A DNA stretch of 64,000 nt. It comes from Mytilus trossulus (lineage: Eukaryota > Mollusca > Bivalvia > Mytilida > Mytilidae). Location of the stretch: the NCBI RefSeq assembly GCF_036588685.1, contig NC_086386.1, positions 422,710-486,709 of the forward strand. The letters run 5' to 3'. This document shows, in pieces, positions 44,401 to 55,700 of the stretch (positions are counted from its first letter, which is position 1; every line of letters starts with the position of its first letter). The notes beneath the pieces are model-generated. The model saw only the letters and a list, made by a program, of their open reading frames with translations, was not told the origin of the DNA and ran no database searches. The position numbers and the translations under genes were made by a program.

Positions 44401-45378
44401 ACTTTCTCAATGAGTTTAATTGTGTCATTTTATTCGGGAACCTTTAACGAGAAAGGCATGGATAGGAATTGCCAATACTGATTGCTGCCTGCCCGAGCGA
44501 TGTACTATATTTATATTTTGATATTGGTATTACAAGTATGCATTTTTGGTTGATAAGCACGACACAACATTAGACAAACATAAGCATTACCATGGGATCA
44601 TGTTGCCAAAAACAAACCTTCGCTTTATCGATTTTCAAGGGAAAGGTCACTAAGGGCAAGTGTACATGTATTGGTTTATTTGTGTTTACTTTGTCATTAC
44701 AATGGTAAAAATAAGATAATATATCTCCAATAACAATAATGTTGATTATAATGCTTCATTTTATGAGCTCCAGAGTAGTTATTTAACTGGGGAAAAAAAC
44801 TACGCACTATATCCAGTGAGCTCTTCTGTATTGCATTGTGCATAGTAGTCCACATTTCGGTTTCTGAAACGTAAAGAGTTGTCTATGCCCATAACTTAAC
44901 ATGAACCGGATGCAAGTTTATACCAATAACCAATAACTGAGGATATGTGTAGAACGATAATTTAAAGGGATATATATCAATTTGTAGATATAACATTATT
45001 TTTTAACTAATGATTACTGGTATTAAAAATGAAATTAACATACATTGACATTAAATTAAAGATGGACAGCCGCCAATAAAAATGTTCAGCATTTACCAAG
45101 ATTTCAATAATATAAAGAAAAGTTTTAAGTTTACAAACAGTCGACCAAAACATTGACTGCTTTATTACAAGGGAAATTTGATTGAATGAAAGATTATTTT
45201 TTAACATTGTTTAATAAAAGTCTGGTGATTTCCATAAACACATTCGATTTAAATATTCTCTTTTGCAAGTGTAGATTTTCTTACACAAGGTGCATGATAT
45301 ATAGAATACTAATTTGTTTTCTATCATTAATTCGTTCATTTTAAGCATATTTCTATGTCGACTTTCAAGTTGAGTACA
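44401..45378. other. No recognisable gene
   Basis: Nothing beyond short AT-rich ORFs, the longest 66 codons on the minus strand near 45007, without motif. Confidence 0.5.
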
Positions 45379-45756
45379 ACCCAAGGGTGACTGGTGTATA
45401 GAAACATAGTCACTTGGTCTTCTCCCGACCGGCAGTAAAACGCTTGCCGAGGTGGGGCGTCCGTTTGGCTGTGCGGGATGTATTAAGTTCGCATTCACGA
45501 GAGTGGCAATTTGAGAACCCTTATAACAACTCTTTGAGGGCCCGTCGGTGGCCTGTTGTAAGGCAAAATTTCTTTCCCTGTCCAATATACTCTCATTTTT
45601 CAGTGGCAGTCCAAATTCGTCCGACCATCATCCTAGATACATGTAGCCTCTATTATAATAACCTACATATTGTATTTATTGTAGACTTGTTCTCGTCCAG
45701 AATATGCATGACATATTTGCCACTGGACGTTAAACAACCAATAATCAATCAGATTA
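45379..45756 (+). mobile_element. Dispersed repeat B, single copy outside the duplication
   Basis: ACCCAAGGGTGACTGGTG, CACTTGGTCTTCTCCCGACC, GGCTGTGCGGGATGTATTAA, ATGACATATTTGCCACTGGA and AACCAATAATCAATCAG follow the order of 18126-18521. It lacks about 30 bp around GGTCAGAAGGGGGTGCC. Confidence 0.7.
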
Positions 45757-45796
45757 ATTACATCCGTTTCGATGCATAATTAGTCATCTTTATATA

Positions 45797-45858
45797 TGTA
45801 GACGAAACGCACGTCTGGCGTTCTAAATTATAATACCTGTACCTTTGATAACTATTTA
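45797..45858 (-). repeat. Dispersed repeat C, antisense, next to the hAT element
   Basis: GTAGACGAAACGCACGTCTG, GCGTTCTAAATTATAATACC and CCTTTGATAACTAT are the first 60 bp of repeat C in reverse. It ends at the left target-site duplication of the hAT element. Confidence 0.7.
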
Positions 45859-46162
45859 TATTAGGGATGTCAAAAGATCTGAAATTTAATACTTGGATAC
45901 TCGGTCATGATGCTCGAGTACTCGCAGATAAATCTTAAACGTCTATTGGAATTTTAGATTTAAGATCACCTTTCTTAAAGATGTTAACGAAAGACAAACG
46001 TATTACAAACATAGCTTGCTACTCTGGTTTTCTTTGTTTCAATTAAACAATGAATTAACCTATGATAATAAAGCTCTGATTTCTGTCACGGATTTTGCTA
46101 TACTTTTTTTACCTTTTGGATTATAGCTCTTCATCTTTTATATAAGCTTTGGATTCTACATA

Positions 46163-46240
46163 TTTTGGCCACGAGCATCACTGAAGAGACATGTACATGT
46201 ATTGTCGAAATGCGCATCTGGTGCAGACAAATTGGTACCG
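46163..46240 (-). repeat. Degenerate repeat C inside the hAT element
   Basis: GAGCATCACTGAAGAGACAT, TTGTCGAAATGCGCATCTGG and AATTGGTACCGTTAATGTTA resemble reverse repeat C with many changes. Confidence 0.5.
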
Positions 46241-47010
46241 TTAATGTTATAAATAATAGCAATTTTTAATTGTGTACTTGTTCAAAAACAAAATTCCAAT
46301 TTTAAATCAAGAATATTGGCATGAAAAGTCCGACAATATAAAGAAGACAATGTATGTATCATCTGTTCCTGAGGGGTTGGTAATTATTATAATACAACGT
46401 GTCTATAAATTTGTTTACAACAATATTGGAATTCAAATTACTTGAATTTGTACTTTAACCATGACGTTTGTCAGTTATTTTTCAACTTTTGGGTTTGAAT
46501 GTCACTATCGTATGTTTGCCGATATTTAAATTGTAAATTAAACCATTATAGTTAAGTTTCAATTAATTTAAATGTTCATTTCATACCAATTACGATTACA
46601 TAAAAGTCGTGATTAACAAACAAAGGTAATTTTGCGGCTTGTTATAAGTTAATTATTAATCCCGGAAAGTGTTAATCCGTCTACAAGCACCGTTAGAAAT
46701 GTCTCTAATCAGTTGCGTATGGTCTACCGAAAGGTCACTTTGTTCTTGTTTAGAAATATGATCTGGTCAACAATTTCAGACGAATGACTGTTTGCCTTTC
46801 TATTTTTTTTTTACAAGTTGTGCACATGAAAACATTCTATCGTAAGGAAAGGACGTTGCTGGTACCACTAGTCATCTCATGATAAAATTAAACATACGTG
46901 TGTTGTTAATAGATCTTATTTAGTATGACGAAGGGGATATTTCAACAGAACTTAAGTGAGTTGAAATTAGAAGAGAACTTCATGTATCTGAAGATGTATA
47001 ACAAGCAAAC

Positions 47011-47175
47011 GAGTATCCGAGTACTAAACCTGTACTCGAGTACTCGGCCTTCCGATCAAGTATCCGAGTACTAAACCTGTACTCGAGTACTCGGCCTTCC
47101 GATCGAGTATCCGAGTACTAAACCTGTACTCGAGTACTCGGCCTTCCGATCGAGTATTCGAGTACTCGGGTAATC
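47011..47175. repeat. 47 bp subterminal tandem repeat of the hAT element
   Basis: GAGTATCCGAGTACTAAACC plus TGTACTCGAGTACTCGGCCT plus TCCGATC occurs three times at exactly 47 bp and a fourth time in part. Each unit contains the palindrome ACTCGAGTACTCG-type sequence that also occurs singly near the left end (45913). Confidence 0.9.
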
Positions 47176-47196
47176 GTTGCCATCCCTAATTTATAT

Positions 47197-47596
47197 GTTC
47201 ACTTTATAATTTGACTGATTTCAAACCCTAATTTTCCACATTCACGGGACTTTTGCTTCAGTAGGTTGGTATCTGGCTGTAAATCATGGATTGTTTTGAA
47301 TTTGTTAAACAAATAAGAGTTGTTTGTCAATACCAAGGAATACAAAATTTCTTTGTAATACAATTCAACCAAGCGATGAAACATGGTAAAGAAACATTCA
47401 AACTGATAAGTAAAAAATGAACACAGTCATGGTAAAAAGCAAAACGTCAAATCGACAAACAGCAATATACAAAATACAACACAAATAAATTAACGACTAA
47501 AAAACAAGAGCCTCACCAAAACCTGGGATTGGTCTCAGGTTTATACAGAAAGGTAAGCAGGTTTTGCTCTACATGTGGTAACCGTTGTGTTGACCA
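47197..47596. other. Spacer before the second duplication copy
   Basis: No gene. GGTTTATACAGAAAGGTAAG near 47537 and GTGGTAACCGTTGTGTTG near 47575 lie directly beside the breakpoint at 47597. This flank does not match the flank of copy 1. Confidence 0.5.
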
Positions 47597-47949
47597 TGTA
47601 AGTAAAAACCCATGTTATAAGTCTGATTTGCAAGGGAATATTCGGAGGAGAGGACGGGAGCATTGTAATATTGAGAATAATATTTGTGAACTTTAAAAGT
47701 GAATAGATAAATATTAGGTTAGTGTTTTTAACAGAATATTAAGCTTTTCAGTGTGCAAGCTTACTACAATATGAATTTTGATATGCTTTGTCATCTTTTT
47801 AATCGAACGATATCTAGGAGTTAGCAATGGACACATAGATATATATATGTGCTCATCTTAATGCACCTCAAAAAAGCCTGACATTTTTAATAGAAAAAAA
47901 CCCATATTCAATCTGTAGCAATTAAAGAACAAAGCATTGTTGTAAGTGA

Positions 47950-48470
47950 ACATTATATTACGGTATGCTATAGACGATTCACTTAGCAAATGCATGCAAT
48001 TTTAGAAGATATATCATGTGTAAAACATATAGCAGAAGAAACTGGTATGGATTTGGACACTTTGAAAACATATTCCTCACAGAAGATAACTAAAAAAATA
48101 AGAGAAAAAATTGAAGCATTTTTATTAAAAACTAGTAAATGATAAACTATCAGATATAAAGGATAACAGCAGACTCACTATTTATAAATATGTAAGTATA
48201 AATAATACCAAAGAAAAATATTTAACTTGCTCAAAACCTGAATTCAGAAAACTGATAGCAAAATTTAGATTAAGTGACCATAATTTATTAATAGAAAAGG
48301 GAAGATACATTAAAATACCAAGAGAAGAAGGATTATGCAAAAACTGTAAAAAAAATTGAAGTTGAAATTCATTTCTTTTTAGATGGTAATAGAAACCATA
48401 ATAATAGAAAAGTTTATTTTGATTTTTTGATAAATGAGAATATATATCCACTTTATAAATTAAAATGACA
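47950..48470 (+). pseudogene. Decayed LINE ORF2 C-terminal tail, copy 2
   Basis: Equivalent of 4880-5400, with the same KFRLSDHNLLIEKGRYIKIP stretch, the same LCKNC pair and the same frameshift. The damage therefore predates the duplication. Confidence 0.65.
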
Positions 48471-48660
48471 TAGATAAATAACATACATACTCAACCAAAT
48501 TTCACACATTCAGGTAAATAAGCTAGGATCCTTTTAAAACAGTCTATTGAACTGAATACAGGGGACTCTCATAATATTTACTTTAATTGTGTAGATTAAT
48601 GATCTTGTTGATATCTTTAATTTCTATTTTGTTATGTTGTGTCACATACTATAAAAATAT

Positions 48661-48915
48661 AGATATAGGCAGATGTTGTGTGAGTGCCAATTAGACAACT
48701 CTCCATCCAAATGACAATTTTAAAAAAGTAAACCATTATAGGTCAATGTACGGCCTTCAAAGACGCGAAGCATTGGCACAAACCGAACAAAAAGCTATAA
48801 AGGGCCCCAAAATTACTAGTGTAAAACCATTCAAACGGGAAAACCAACGGTCTAATCTATATAAAAAAAACTAGAAACGAGAATCATGGCAATAAAGATT
48901 TGAATTGAATTGCAT
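48661..48915 (-). mobile_element. Dispersed repeat family A, copy 2 of 5591
   Basis: Matches 5591-5845 with one visible change near the start (GGCAGATG for GCCAGATG). Confidence 0.7.
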
Positions 48916-49458
48916 GATTGGAAATACTATGTTCCTGCAAAAATGATAAAAACTGTTGAAATGATGTTTAAAATAGATGTCCTATATTATTTTGTTGCGA
49001 TAATAACAATCTTCTGCCTTATTAAATGACTGCCTAATGGTTGAGAAATGTTACAGTTAAATGAGATTAAATTGCTGTAGTGGAACTATCCTCTTTATTT
49101 GTCTATATAAATTAGATTACACCAATTCAACATTAAGAAACTGATCAATTCAGACAAATGATTTGAACGCAACACATGACCTTATACAATGATTGCCTTA
49201 GGATTTAGATGAGGGACAGTTAAATTAGACCGAGCCGCTGTCGAGGGACTATGTTTACCTTTTTGTGTTTTTAAAATTTGCATAACGATAATTGAGCAAT
49301 TAAATATAGAACTGATTTTGATCTTCAAATGACTGTCTTAAACATTTGTTCTTTTATTTAGAAAAAAAGGGATAATGCATCCATCTTCCTCAATCACCAG
49401 ACTCAAGCTACTACTGGACAAGCCAGTCAAACTAATGCAGATATTCGTATCACACTAC

Positions 49459-49528
49459 TTCGTTCTGAACATGCATAAAATATTTGCAACTGGACGTAGA
49501 GCAACCAGCAATCAATTAATCAATCGAA
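49459..49528 (+). repeat. 3' end fragment of dispersed repeat B, copy 2
   Basis: Same as 6389-6458. Confidence 0.7.
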
Positions 49529-49730
49529 TAATACCCTGTGAAGTGTAATTCGAGACCTATCTATACATGCAAGACATACATTACAGGCCACAACCATTAC
49601 AAAAATGTTTTAATAGTATATTACACACAATGTATTTTTACCATAGGACACGTCAGAGAAATCGTAAATCGATATCACTTCTTGAAACCAATCAGCAATA
49701 TAGTTTATTTATTTGAAGAAGAAAGAGGCA

Positions 49731-49738
49731 TATATATA
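49731..49738 (+). promoter_or_regulatory. TATA box of the mucin-like gene, copy 2
   Basis: TATATATA 38 bp before the ATG at 49776. The stretch between, ending CTCACAACACACC, would contain the start site and a very short leader. Confidence 0.55.
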
Positions 49739-49775
49739 CCATTGTGAGTTACGAACAATAATCTCACAACACACC

Positions 49776-52700
49776 ATGATTTATTTGACGTTTCTGGTTT
49801 TTACAATAGCTTCAGGTAAGAATTCTTTTTTTTTATGAAATTGACACGTTTGTGTTAATGTTTTTTTTCCCTCAATTACTTTATTACTTTGAAAAAAGAG
49901 GATATTATATCAACAAAAGCAGATACATTTTTTTTGGTATTTTTAGCGTAACTAGTTAATTGATTTTGAGTTTAAATAAAGTTTTTGATCTGCATAAGTC
50001 TTATTCAGCTCGACACATGTGTAATATTTGTTTTTCTTTATTTTATTTTACATAAATGAGTGTTCTTTATTTTTCATTTGAAATGTTATACATTTATCAA
50101 TTAGTATGTTTTTAACTTGCTCTTTAGCATGGGTTCAGCACATTTTTAAGGAGTCCGTACCATTACGATCGCTTTCTACGTTATGTGGTCTCTACTTGTC
50201 GAAAATCATACAATTTATACGTTTTATATTGCATCCCATATTCAGAAAAATACAGTTATAATCATATAAATCTGCAGTGATTGACATCCATTAGAATATT
50301 AGACAGAAGTAATGATAATTGCATCAAAAAGTATCTTAGCACTAGTTTCTTGTTGAACTTTAGGTTCTCAATTCCAACATAGTGTTAGACATAGATAACA
50401 ACTTTTTGTTCGTAGATACATTCCGTCTTTAACAGCTGTTTTTACAGCTTTTTTGTTTATTAAGCAGGGAAATAGTTATCAAAGGTACCAGGATTATAAT
50501 TTAATACGCCAGACGCGCGTTTCGTCTACATAAGACTCATCAGTGATGCTCAGATCAAAACAGTTAAAAAGCCTAACAAATACAAAGTTGAAAAGCATAG
50601 ACATGATAGAGGATCCAAAATTTAAAAAAGTTGTGCCAAATACGGCTTAGGTAATCTACTCCTGGGGGTAAGAAAATCTTTAGTTTATCGAAAAATTCGA
50701 AGTTTTGTTTAACAGAAAATTTATATAAAAGACCATATAATTGATATTCATGTCAACACCGAAGTGCTGACTACTGGGCTGGTGAACAAGAAATTAAGAT
50801 TTAATATATGTTTTTAAAAGATATGCTTTTTAAGTTCCAACGAGAACGCTATTTAGTGTATATGGAGTCTAAGTCATAGCGATTTATTGATTAATAAGCA
50901 TTTCATTCAACATTGTGTTTTAATAACACATCTTTAATTTGTTTTATTTAAAGTTATATTTCATTGATGAAAGATCAAATGAAAAAGATATTATAAGGAA
51001 TTTCAATCAGTATGTAGGCGTTCGTCCTGCGATTGATGACATTACAGAATTTCATAAACCTTGCGCTTTTCATGAATATTTCTTATGTTTGGCTTGTTTA
51101 ACAGTTCTGTGTATTTCTCATTAGTTACAACGTGTTACATATTACTTCTTTGATATTTGTTTTCCCTTTTTTTGTAGTTTATTTTTAGACGTGTTTGTTT
51201 AACAAAAAATAGTAATATAAGTATTTATTATAATTTTAATACTGAAAGCATGTGTGCCCTTGATTTCAATTAAAATACAATATGTTTTACTAAAAACTAA
51301 TGTTTAAAAAGGTTTTGAATTTATTTTTTATATAAAATTATATAAATAGACAATACTTAGCTGACAGTGTAAGTCAAACGTTACTGAAAATCCTGAGGTA
51401 AAATATTTGTTTCAAAATTTTGTTCATTGTTTTGAATAAAGCTATCAAAAAGACAAGACAAGAAAAGTTTGAATGTTTTGATGTTTTCGACTTTGCGGGA
51501 AAAAAGTATTGGTCCAGGAGAAAATATAGAGGGGCTGTTTAAATGTTAATAAAATGCAAAACCTTCGATTCGAAGAAACGGGTTTAAACCTCAGAACTGT
51601 GCCTTCAACTTATACAATCAGTCAAGGGTGCCAAAACCAGTTATATACCTTAAATTGTAAAAGCGGTTTTTTCATGGTGTAACATTAAAAAAACTCAGAG
51701 AATCAAACTTCTCCGTAGAAGTGGATTTCATAGAAAGCTTGGAACAGTTTGGAACAGTTTTCCCTCTACAGTGTTATAGAGGTTTTCTTGATAACTGTAT
51801 ATACTGAAATCGAATTTGGACAGACATTATTATACATTGATCTAGAGTTGTTAGATACGAAGAGAATAATACATGGCAAAATCCGTATCATATGTCGTAT
51901 CATCCCGAGACATCAATATCAGCCGAAGGGCCTTTAGGCCCGAGGGATGATATTGGTCGAGGGTGATAAGGCATGTGATACGAATTCTGCCATGTAATAT
52001 AGGCTTTATCCTATATTTCAACAGAAAAGTATTATATTATATGAACTGTTTTCTGATCCATAGCACTGGGTTACCTTCAGTGCTACTTTTGTCTTGTTTC
52101 AAAGGCCTTAAAAGAACTGCTCAATTACTTATCCGAAGCACCTTTACAATTTTCGTGCTGTTTAAAAAAAATATATTTTGTTTAATATTGTATTTATTTG
52201 TGTGTTTTTGTACTTTTTAGTTATAGTTGCATTTAGTGTGCCAAAAATATGAAAACTTGACGTTCGTGACGTCAAATACCAAACAATGACGTCATTCATA
52301 AAATTGACCTATTGTGAGGAAAAATTTTCTTTAGCAAAAAAAAATAAAACTGACTTTATGTTAAAAAAGAATAGGGGTGTAATAAAGGGTAGGATGCGAT
52401 AAAGGGTATGCAATAAAGGGTAGGGGTGTGCTAAAGGGTATGCGATAAAGGGTGCGCATCAAAAATGCGCGATATGGATTAAACAGCAGGCTATTTATCA
52501 CATATGCAAAACTACTGTATTTACTACTAAACATATGAAAAACACTTTTATTTAATTCATATTTACTAGATCGAAAATATTCTATAAAATAAAGATAAGA
52601 ATTCTGACCTGATCACTTTCTATGTATATTTTTTTAACCTATTTTGTTTAATTATCTGATAAACTCCTTTTGGATACAGCTACTGTATGGTGGAGTTTTC

Positions 52701-55700
52701 CTGATAATGTCTATTGCCGAACACAATATTATGATGTCCATATTCTTATTATTAGTATGATTATGTTTCTAGTGAAGATAGATAATACACCGAATATTTT
52801 GTATTCAGATACGTTGGGATCGTGCTAACATATATGTAACTATGAGCCTGTCCCAAGTCATGAGCCTGTAATTCAGTGGTTGTCGTTTGTTTATGTGTTA
52901 TATATTTTATTTCGTTCATTTTTTTTATCTAAATAACGCCGCTAGTTTTCTCGTTTGAATTGTTTTACATTGTCATTTTGGGGCCTTTTATACCTAACTA
53001 TGCGGTATGGACTTTGCTCATTGTTAAAGGCCATACGGTGTTAATTAATGTCTGTGTCATTTTGGTTTTTTGTTGACAGTTGTCTCATTTGCAATCATCC
53101 CCCATCTTCTTTATATTCACAGTCACATTGCGTTTAATTATTCTTCCTCTATTTCAGCTGTGACGGAATTTCCGTGTAACTTTCCAAGTCCATGGACGAA
53201 CCAAACATTTTCAATTTCTATTTTGGGTTTAAATACTGGTAATTGGCAGTTTAACACTGATTGTCAAACAAGTATTTTTACAACGAGCAGTGGATTATCT
53301 CAAACATGGCTGTGTCATCAAATAACAGAACGCTTCCTTGTTGTCCGGTATGTTATTAATTACAGTTCTTTAATATAAATAACAGAACGCTTCCTTGCTG
53401 TCCGGTATGTTATTAGTTACAGTTCTTTAACATAAATAACAGAACGCTTCCTTGTTGTTCGGTATGTTATTAATTACAGTTCTTTAACATAAATAACAGA
53501 ACGCGTCCTTGTTGTCTGGTATGTTATCAATTACAGCTCTTTAACATGAATAACAGAACGCTTCCTTGTTGTCCGGTATGTTATTAATTACAGCTCTTTA
53601 ACATAAATAACAGAACGCTTCCTTGTTGTTCGGTATGTTATTTATTACAGTTCTTTAACATAAATAACAGAACGCTTCCTTGATGTAAGGTATGTTATTA
53701 TTTACAGTTCTTTTACATAAATAACAGACCGCTTCCTTGTTGTCCGGTATGTTATTAATTACAGTTCATTCACATGAATTTAAATACTCACTGAATCCCT
53801 AAAATTCTGAAAACAGGAAAAAATAAAAATCCTCAAAAGTGGCGATACTTGGGCCAGTTGTCTGTTAGTTTCCGAGGATAACACTATTTATTCAGCCATT
53901 TTTGGGTGTTGGCTGGAACTATGGAAACGTTGCATTGAAATGTGTTGTTTTAAATCTGGGTAATTGTTTTGGAATCATAGAACATCTCTCCCTGATGCAT
54001 AGTACTGGCTTTCTCAACTTGGCTGGTTTTCTTTTCTTTTTCATTGATAATTGTAGTTGTTTTAGAATTTGAAATCTAGCATCACTTTGAAATTATCAAT
54101 ATCGAACGAAGAATAATTGTCAAATCGGGAATAATTGTCGAACATAGAATACTTGTCGAATTTAGAATCAAGTGTATCATCATTGGAACCTTAAATATAA
54201 TTGTTTTTTTTTAATGCTTATTACTTAAGTAGTATATTCCTAAGATGATATCACTCTGTATTGTTTGAGAGAATAATGTTTGTTACCATATACTTAGACT
54301 AAATAACATATGATTTTTACCGTATGATAATAGCATTAAATTCAAGTATTTTCCATATTTTTCGAATTGGTGCTTAGCGGGCTGATATGAACGTTATCAC
54401 ATGGCATTCCGGTGATACTCGGTAAATTCCGGAAAATACACTTCAATGCTACGTTTTCAGTGAAAAACATTACAAATTGGTGTACAAAACAATTATTTGA
54501 ATACTGGAAATTATATTGTGTACAATAATAAAATTGAATTAAAAAAAATATATAATTCAATAAATGCATTTTTAAGTTTTTCTGAAACATAATTTAAAAA
54601 GTTACTTTAAAAAGGTTGACTTTTCCAAACAATGTTCATTATGTGTATTGTTGAATTATGTTTTAGTCGATTCGTCCATATTACAATGTGGTTTTTTTCT
54701 CTGTTGAGGCATATGATAGAAAGATTTCATATTGAATGTTACAAATTTTGGGTCCGACGTCCGTGAACTTTTTACTCTTTCAACTTCTTTTCGGGAACCA
54801 CGTAAAAGGATCAATATATGAATCTGTTATTTTTCTCTACTGTTGAAGCATATGATAAAAAGATCATAACATGTCATTTTTCATATCGCATGTATTATCA
54901 GCTCTCGGTCAATATCAGCCCTCGAGCCATGCGGCTCTTGGGCTGATATTGAACCTAGGGCTGATAATATATGCGATATGAAAAATGCCATGTAATAATC
55001 TGATATTATCAAAGATTTCCTTATGTGCGATTTAAATCATCAACGCTTTTAAACTTAGATAGATATGCAAGAAGAAACTGAATAGGAAAATATGTGTTTG
55101 CGTATTAATTACATGATCGGCCGACAGAATCATAATTCAAGGGAGTACAAAAAACCTTAGGAAAGGCCGTTACTTAAACGTAAATATTTCGGTCAAATGG
55201 TGAGAGAAAAACAAATATTTATATGAGTTAAATCTATTCAAGTCAAATTGTTATGTACCCCTTTAAACAATGTTGATATCAATTGAAATGAAACACAGCC
55301 AATTTTTCATAGGTACTATTTTTGTACTTTAAATCTGTAGTACTGAAAATTTAGTTTTGATATTAAGTACTATTTCTTTACTTTAAAATTATTGTACTAT
55401 TAACGTTCCTGTATTTTACAGTATTTGATTTGAACTTAAATTTTGGTACAGAAATAATACGAAAAGCGATCAAAATATTTTATGTTCGAAAATCATAATT
55501 TTAAGAGATTTGATAAAGGCATACTATGAAAATGCTTGAAATGTAACGTTGTAACCAAAATATGTAGTACTTAAATTTCCAAGTACGAATCAAGTACTGT
55601 AAAATACAGGTACCTAAATATGACAATAATTTTAGAGTAACAAAATAGTACTGAATATAAAAAGTAAATTTCCAGTACTACCGATTTTTGGTACAGACAT

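Larger units (their letters stand above)
45862..47188. mobile_element. Non-autonomous hAT-like DNA transposon with 8 bp TSD
   Basis: Ends TAGGGATGTCAA (left) and TTGCCATCCCTA (right) form terminal inverted repeats of the hAT pattern TAGGGATGNCAA. The 8 bp directly outside them are ATTTATAT on both sides (45854-45861 and 47189-47196), a perfect target-site duplication of the size typical for hAT. Next to each end are ACTCGAGTACTCG-like sequences. The 1,327 bp interior has no transposase ORF, carries a repeat C fragment near 46163, and ends in a 47 bp tandem array. Confidence 0.9.

Noticed and set aside
44881-45207. Minus-strand ORF of 66 codons considered as a transposon remnant
   Set aside because: No motif and no continuation of pattern in neighbouring frames.
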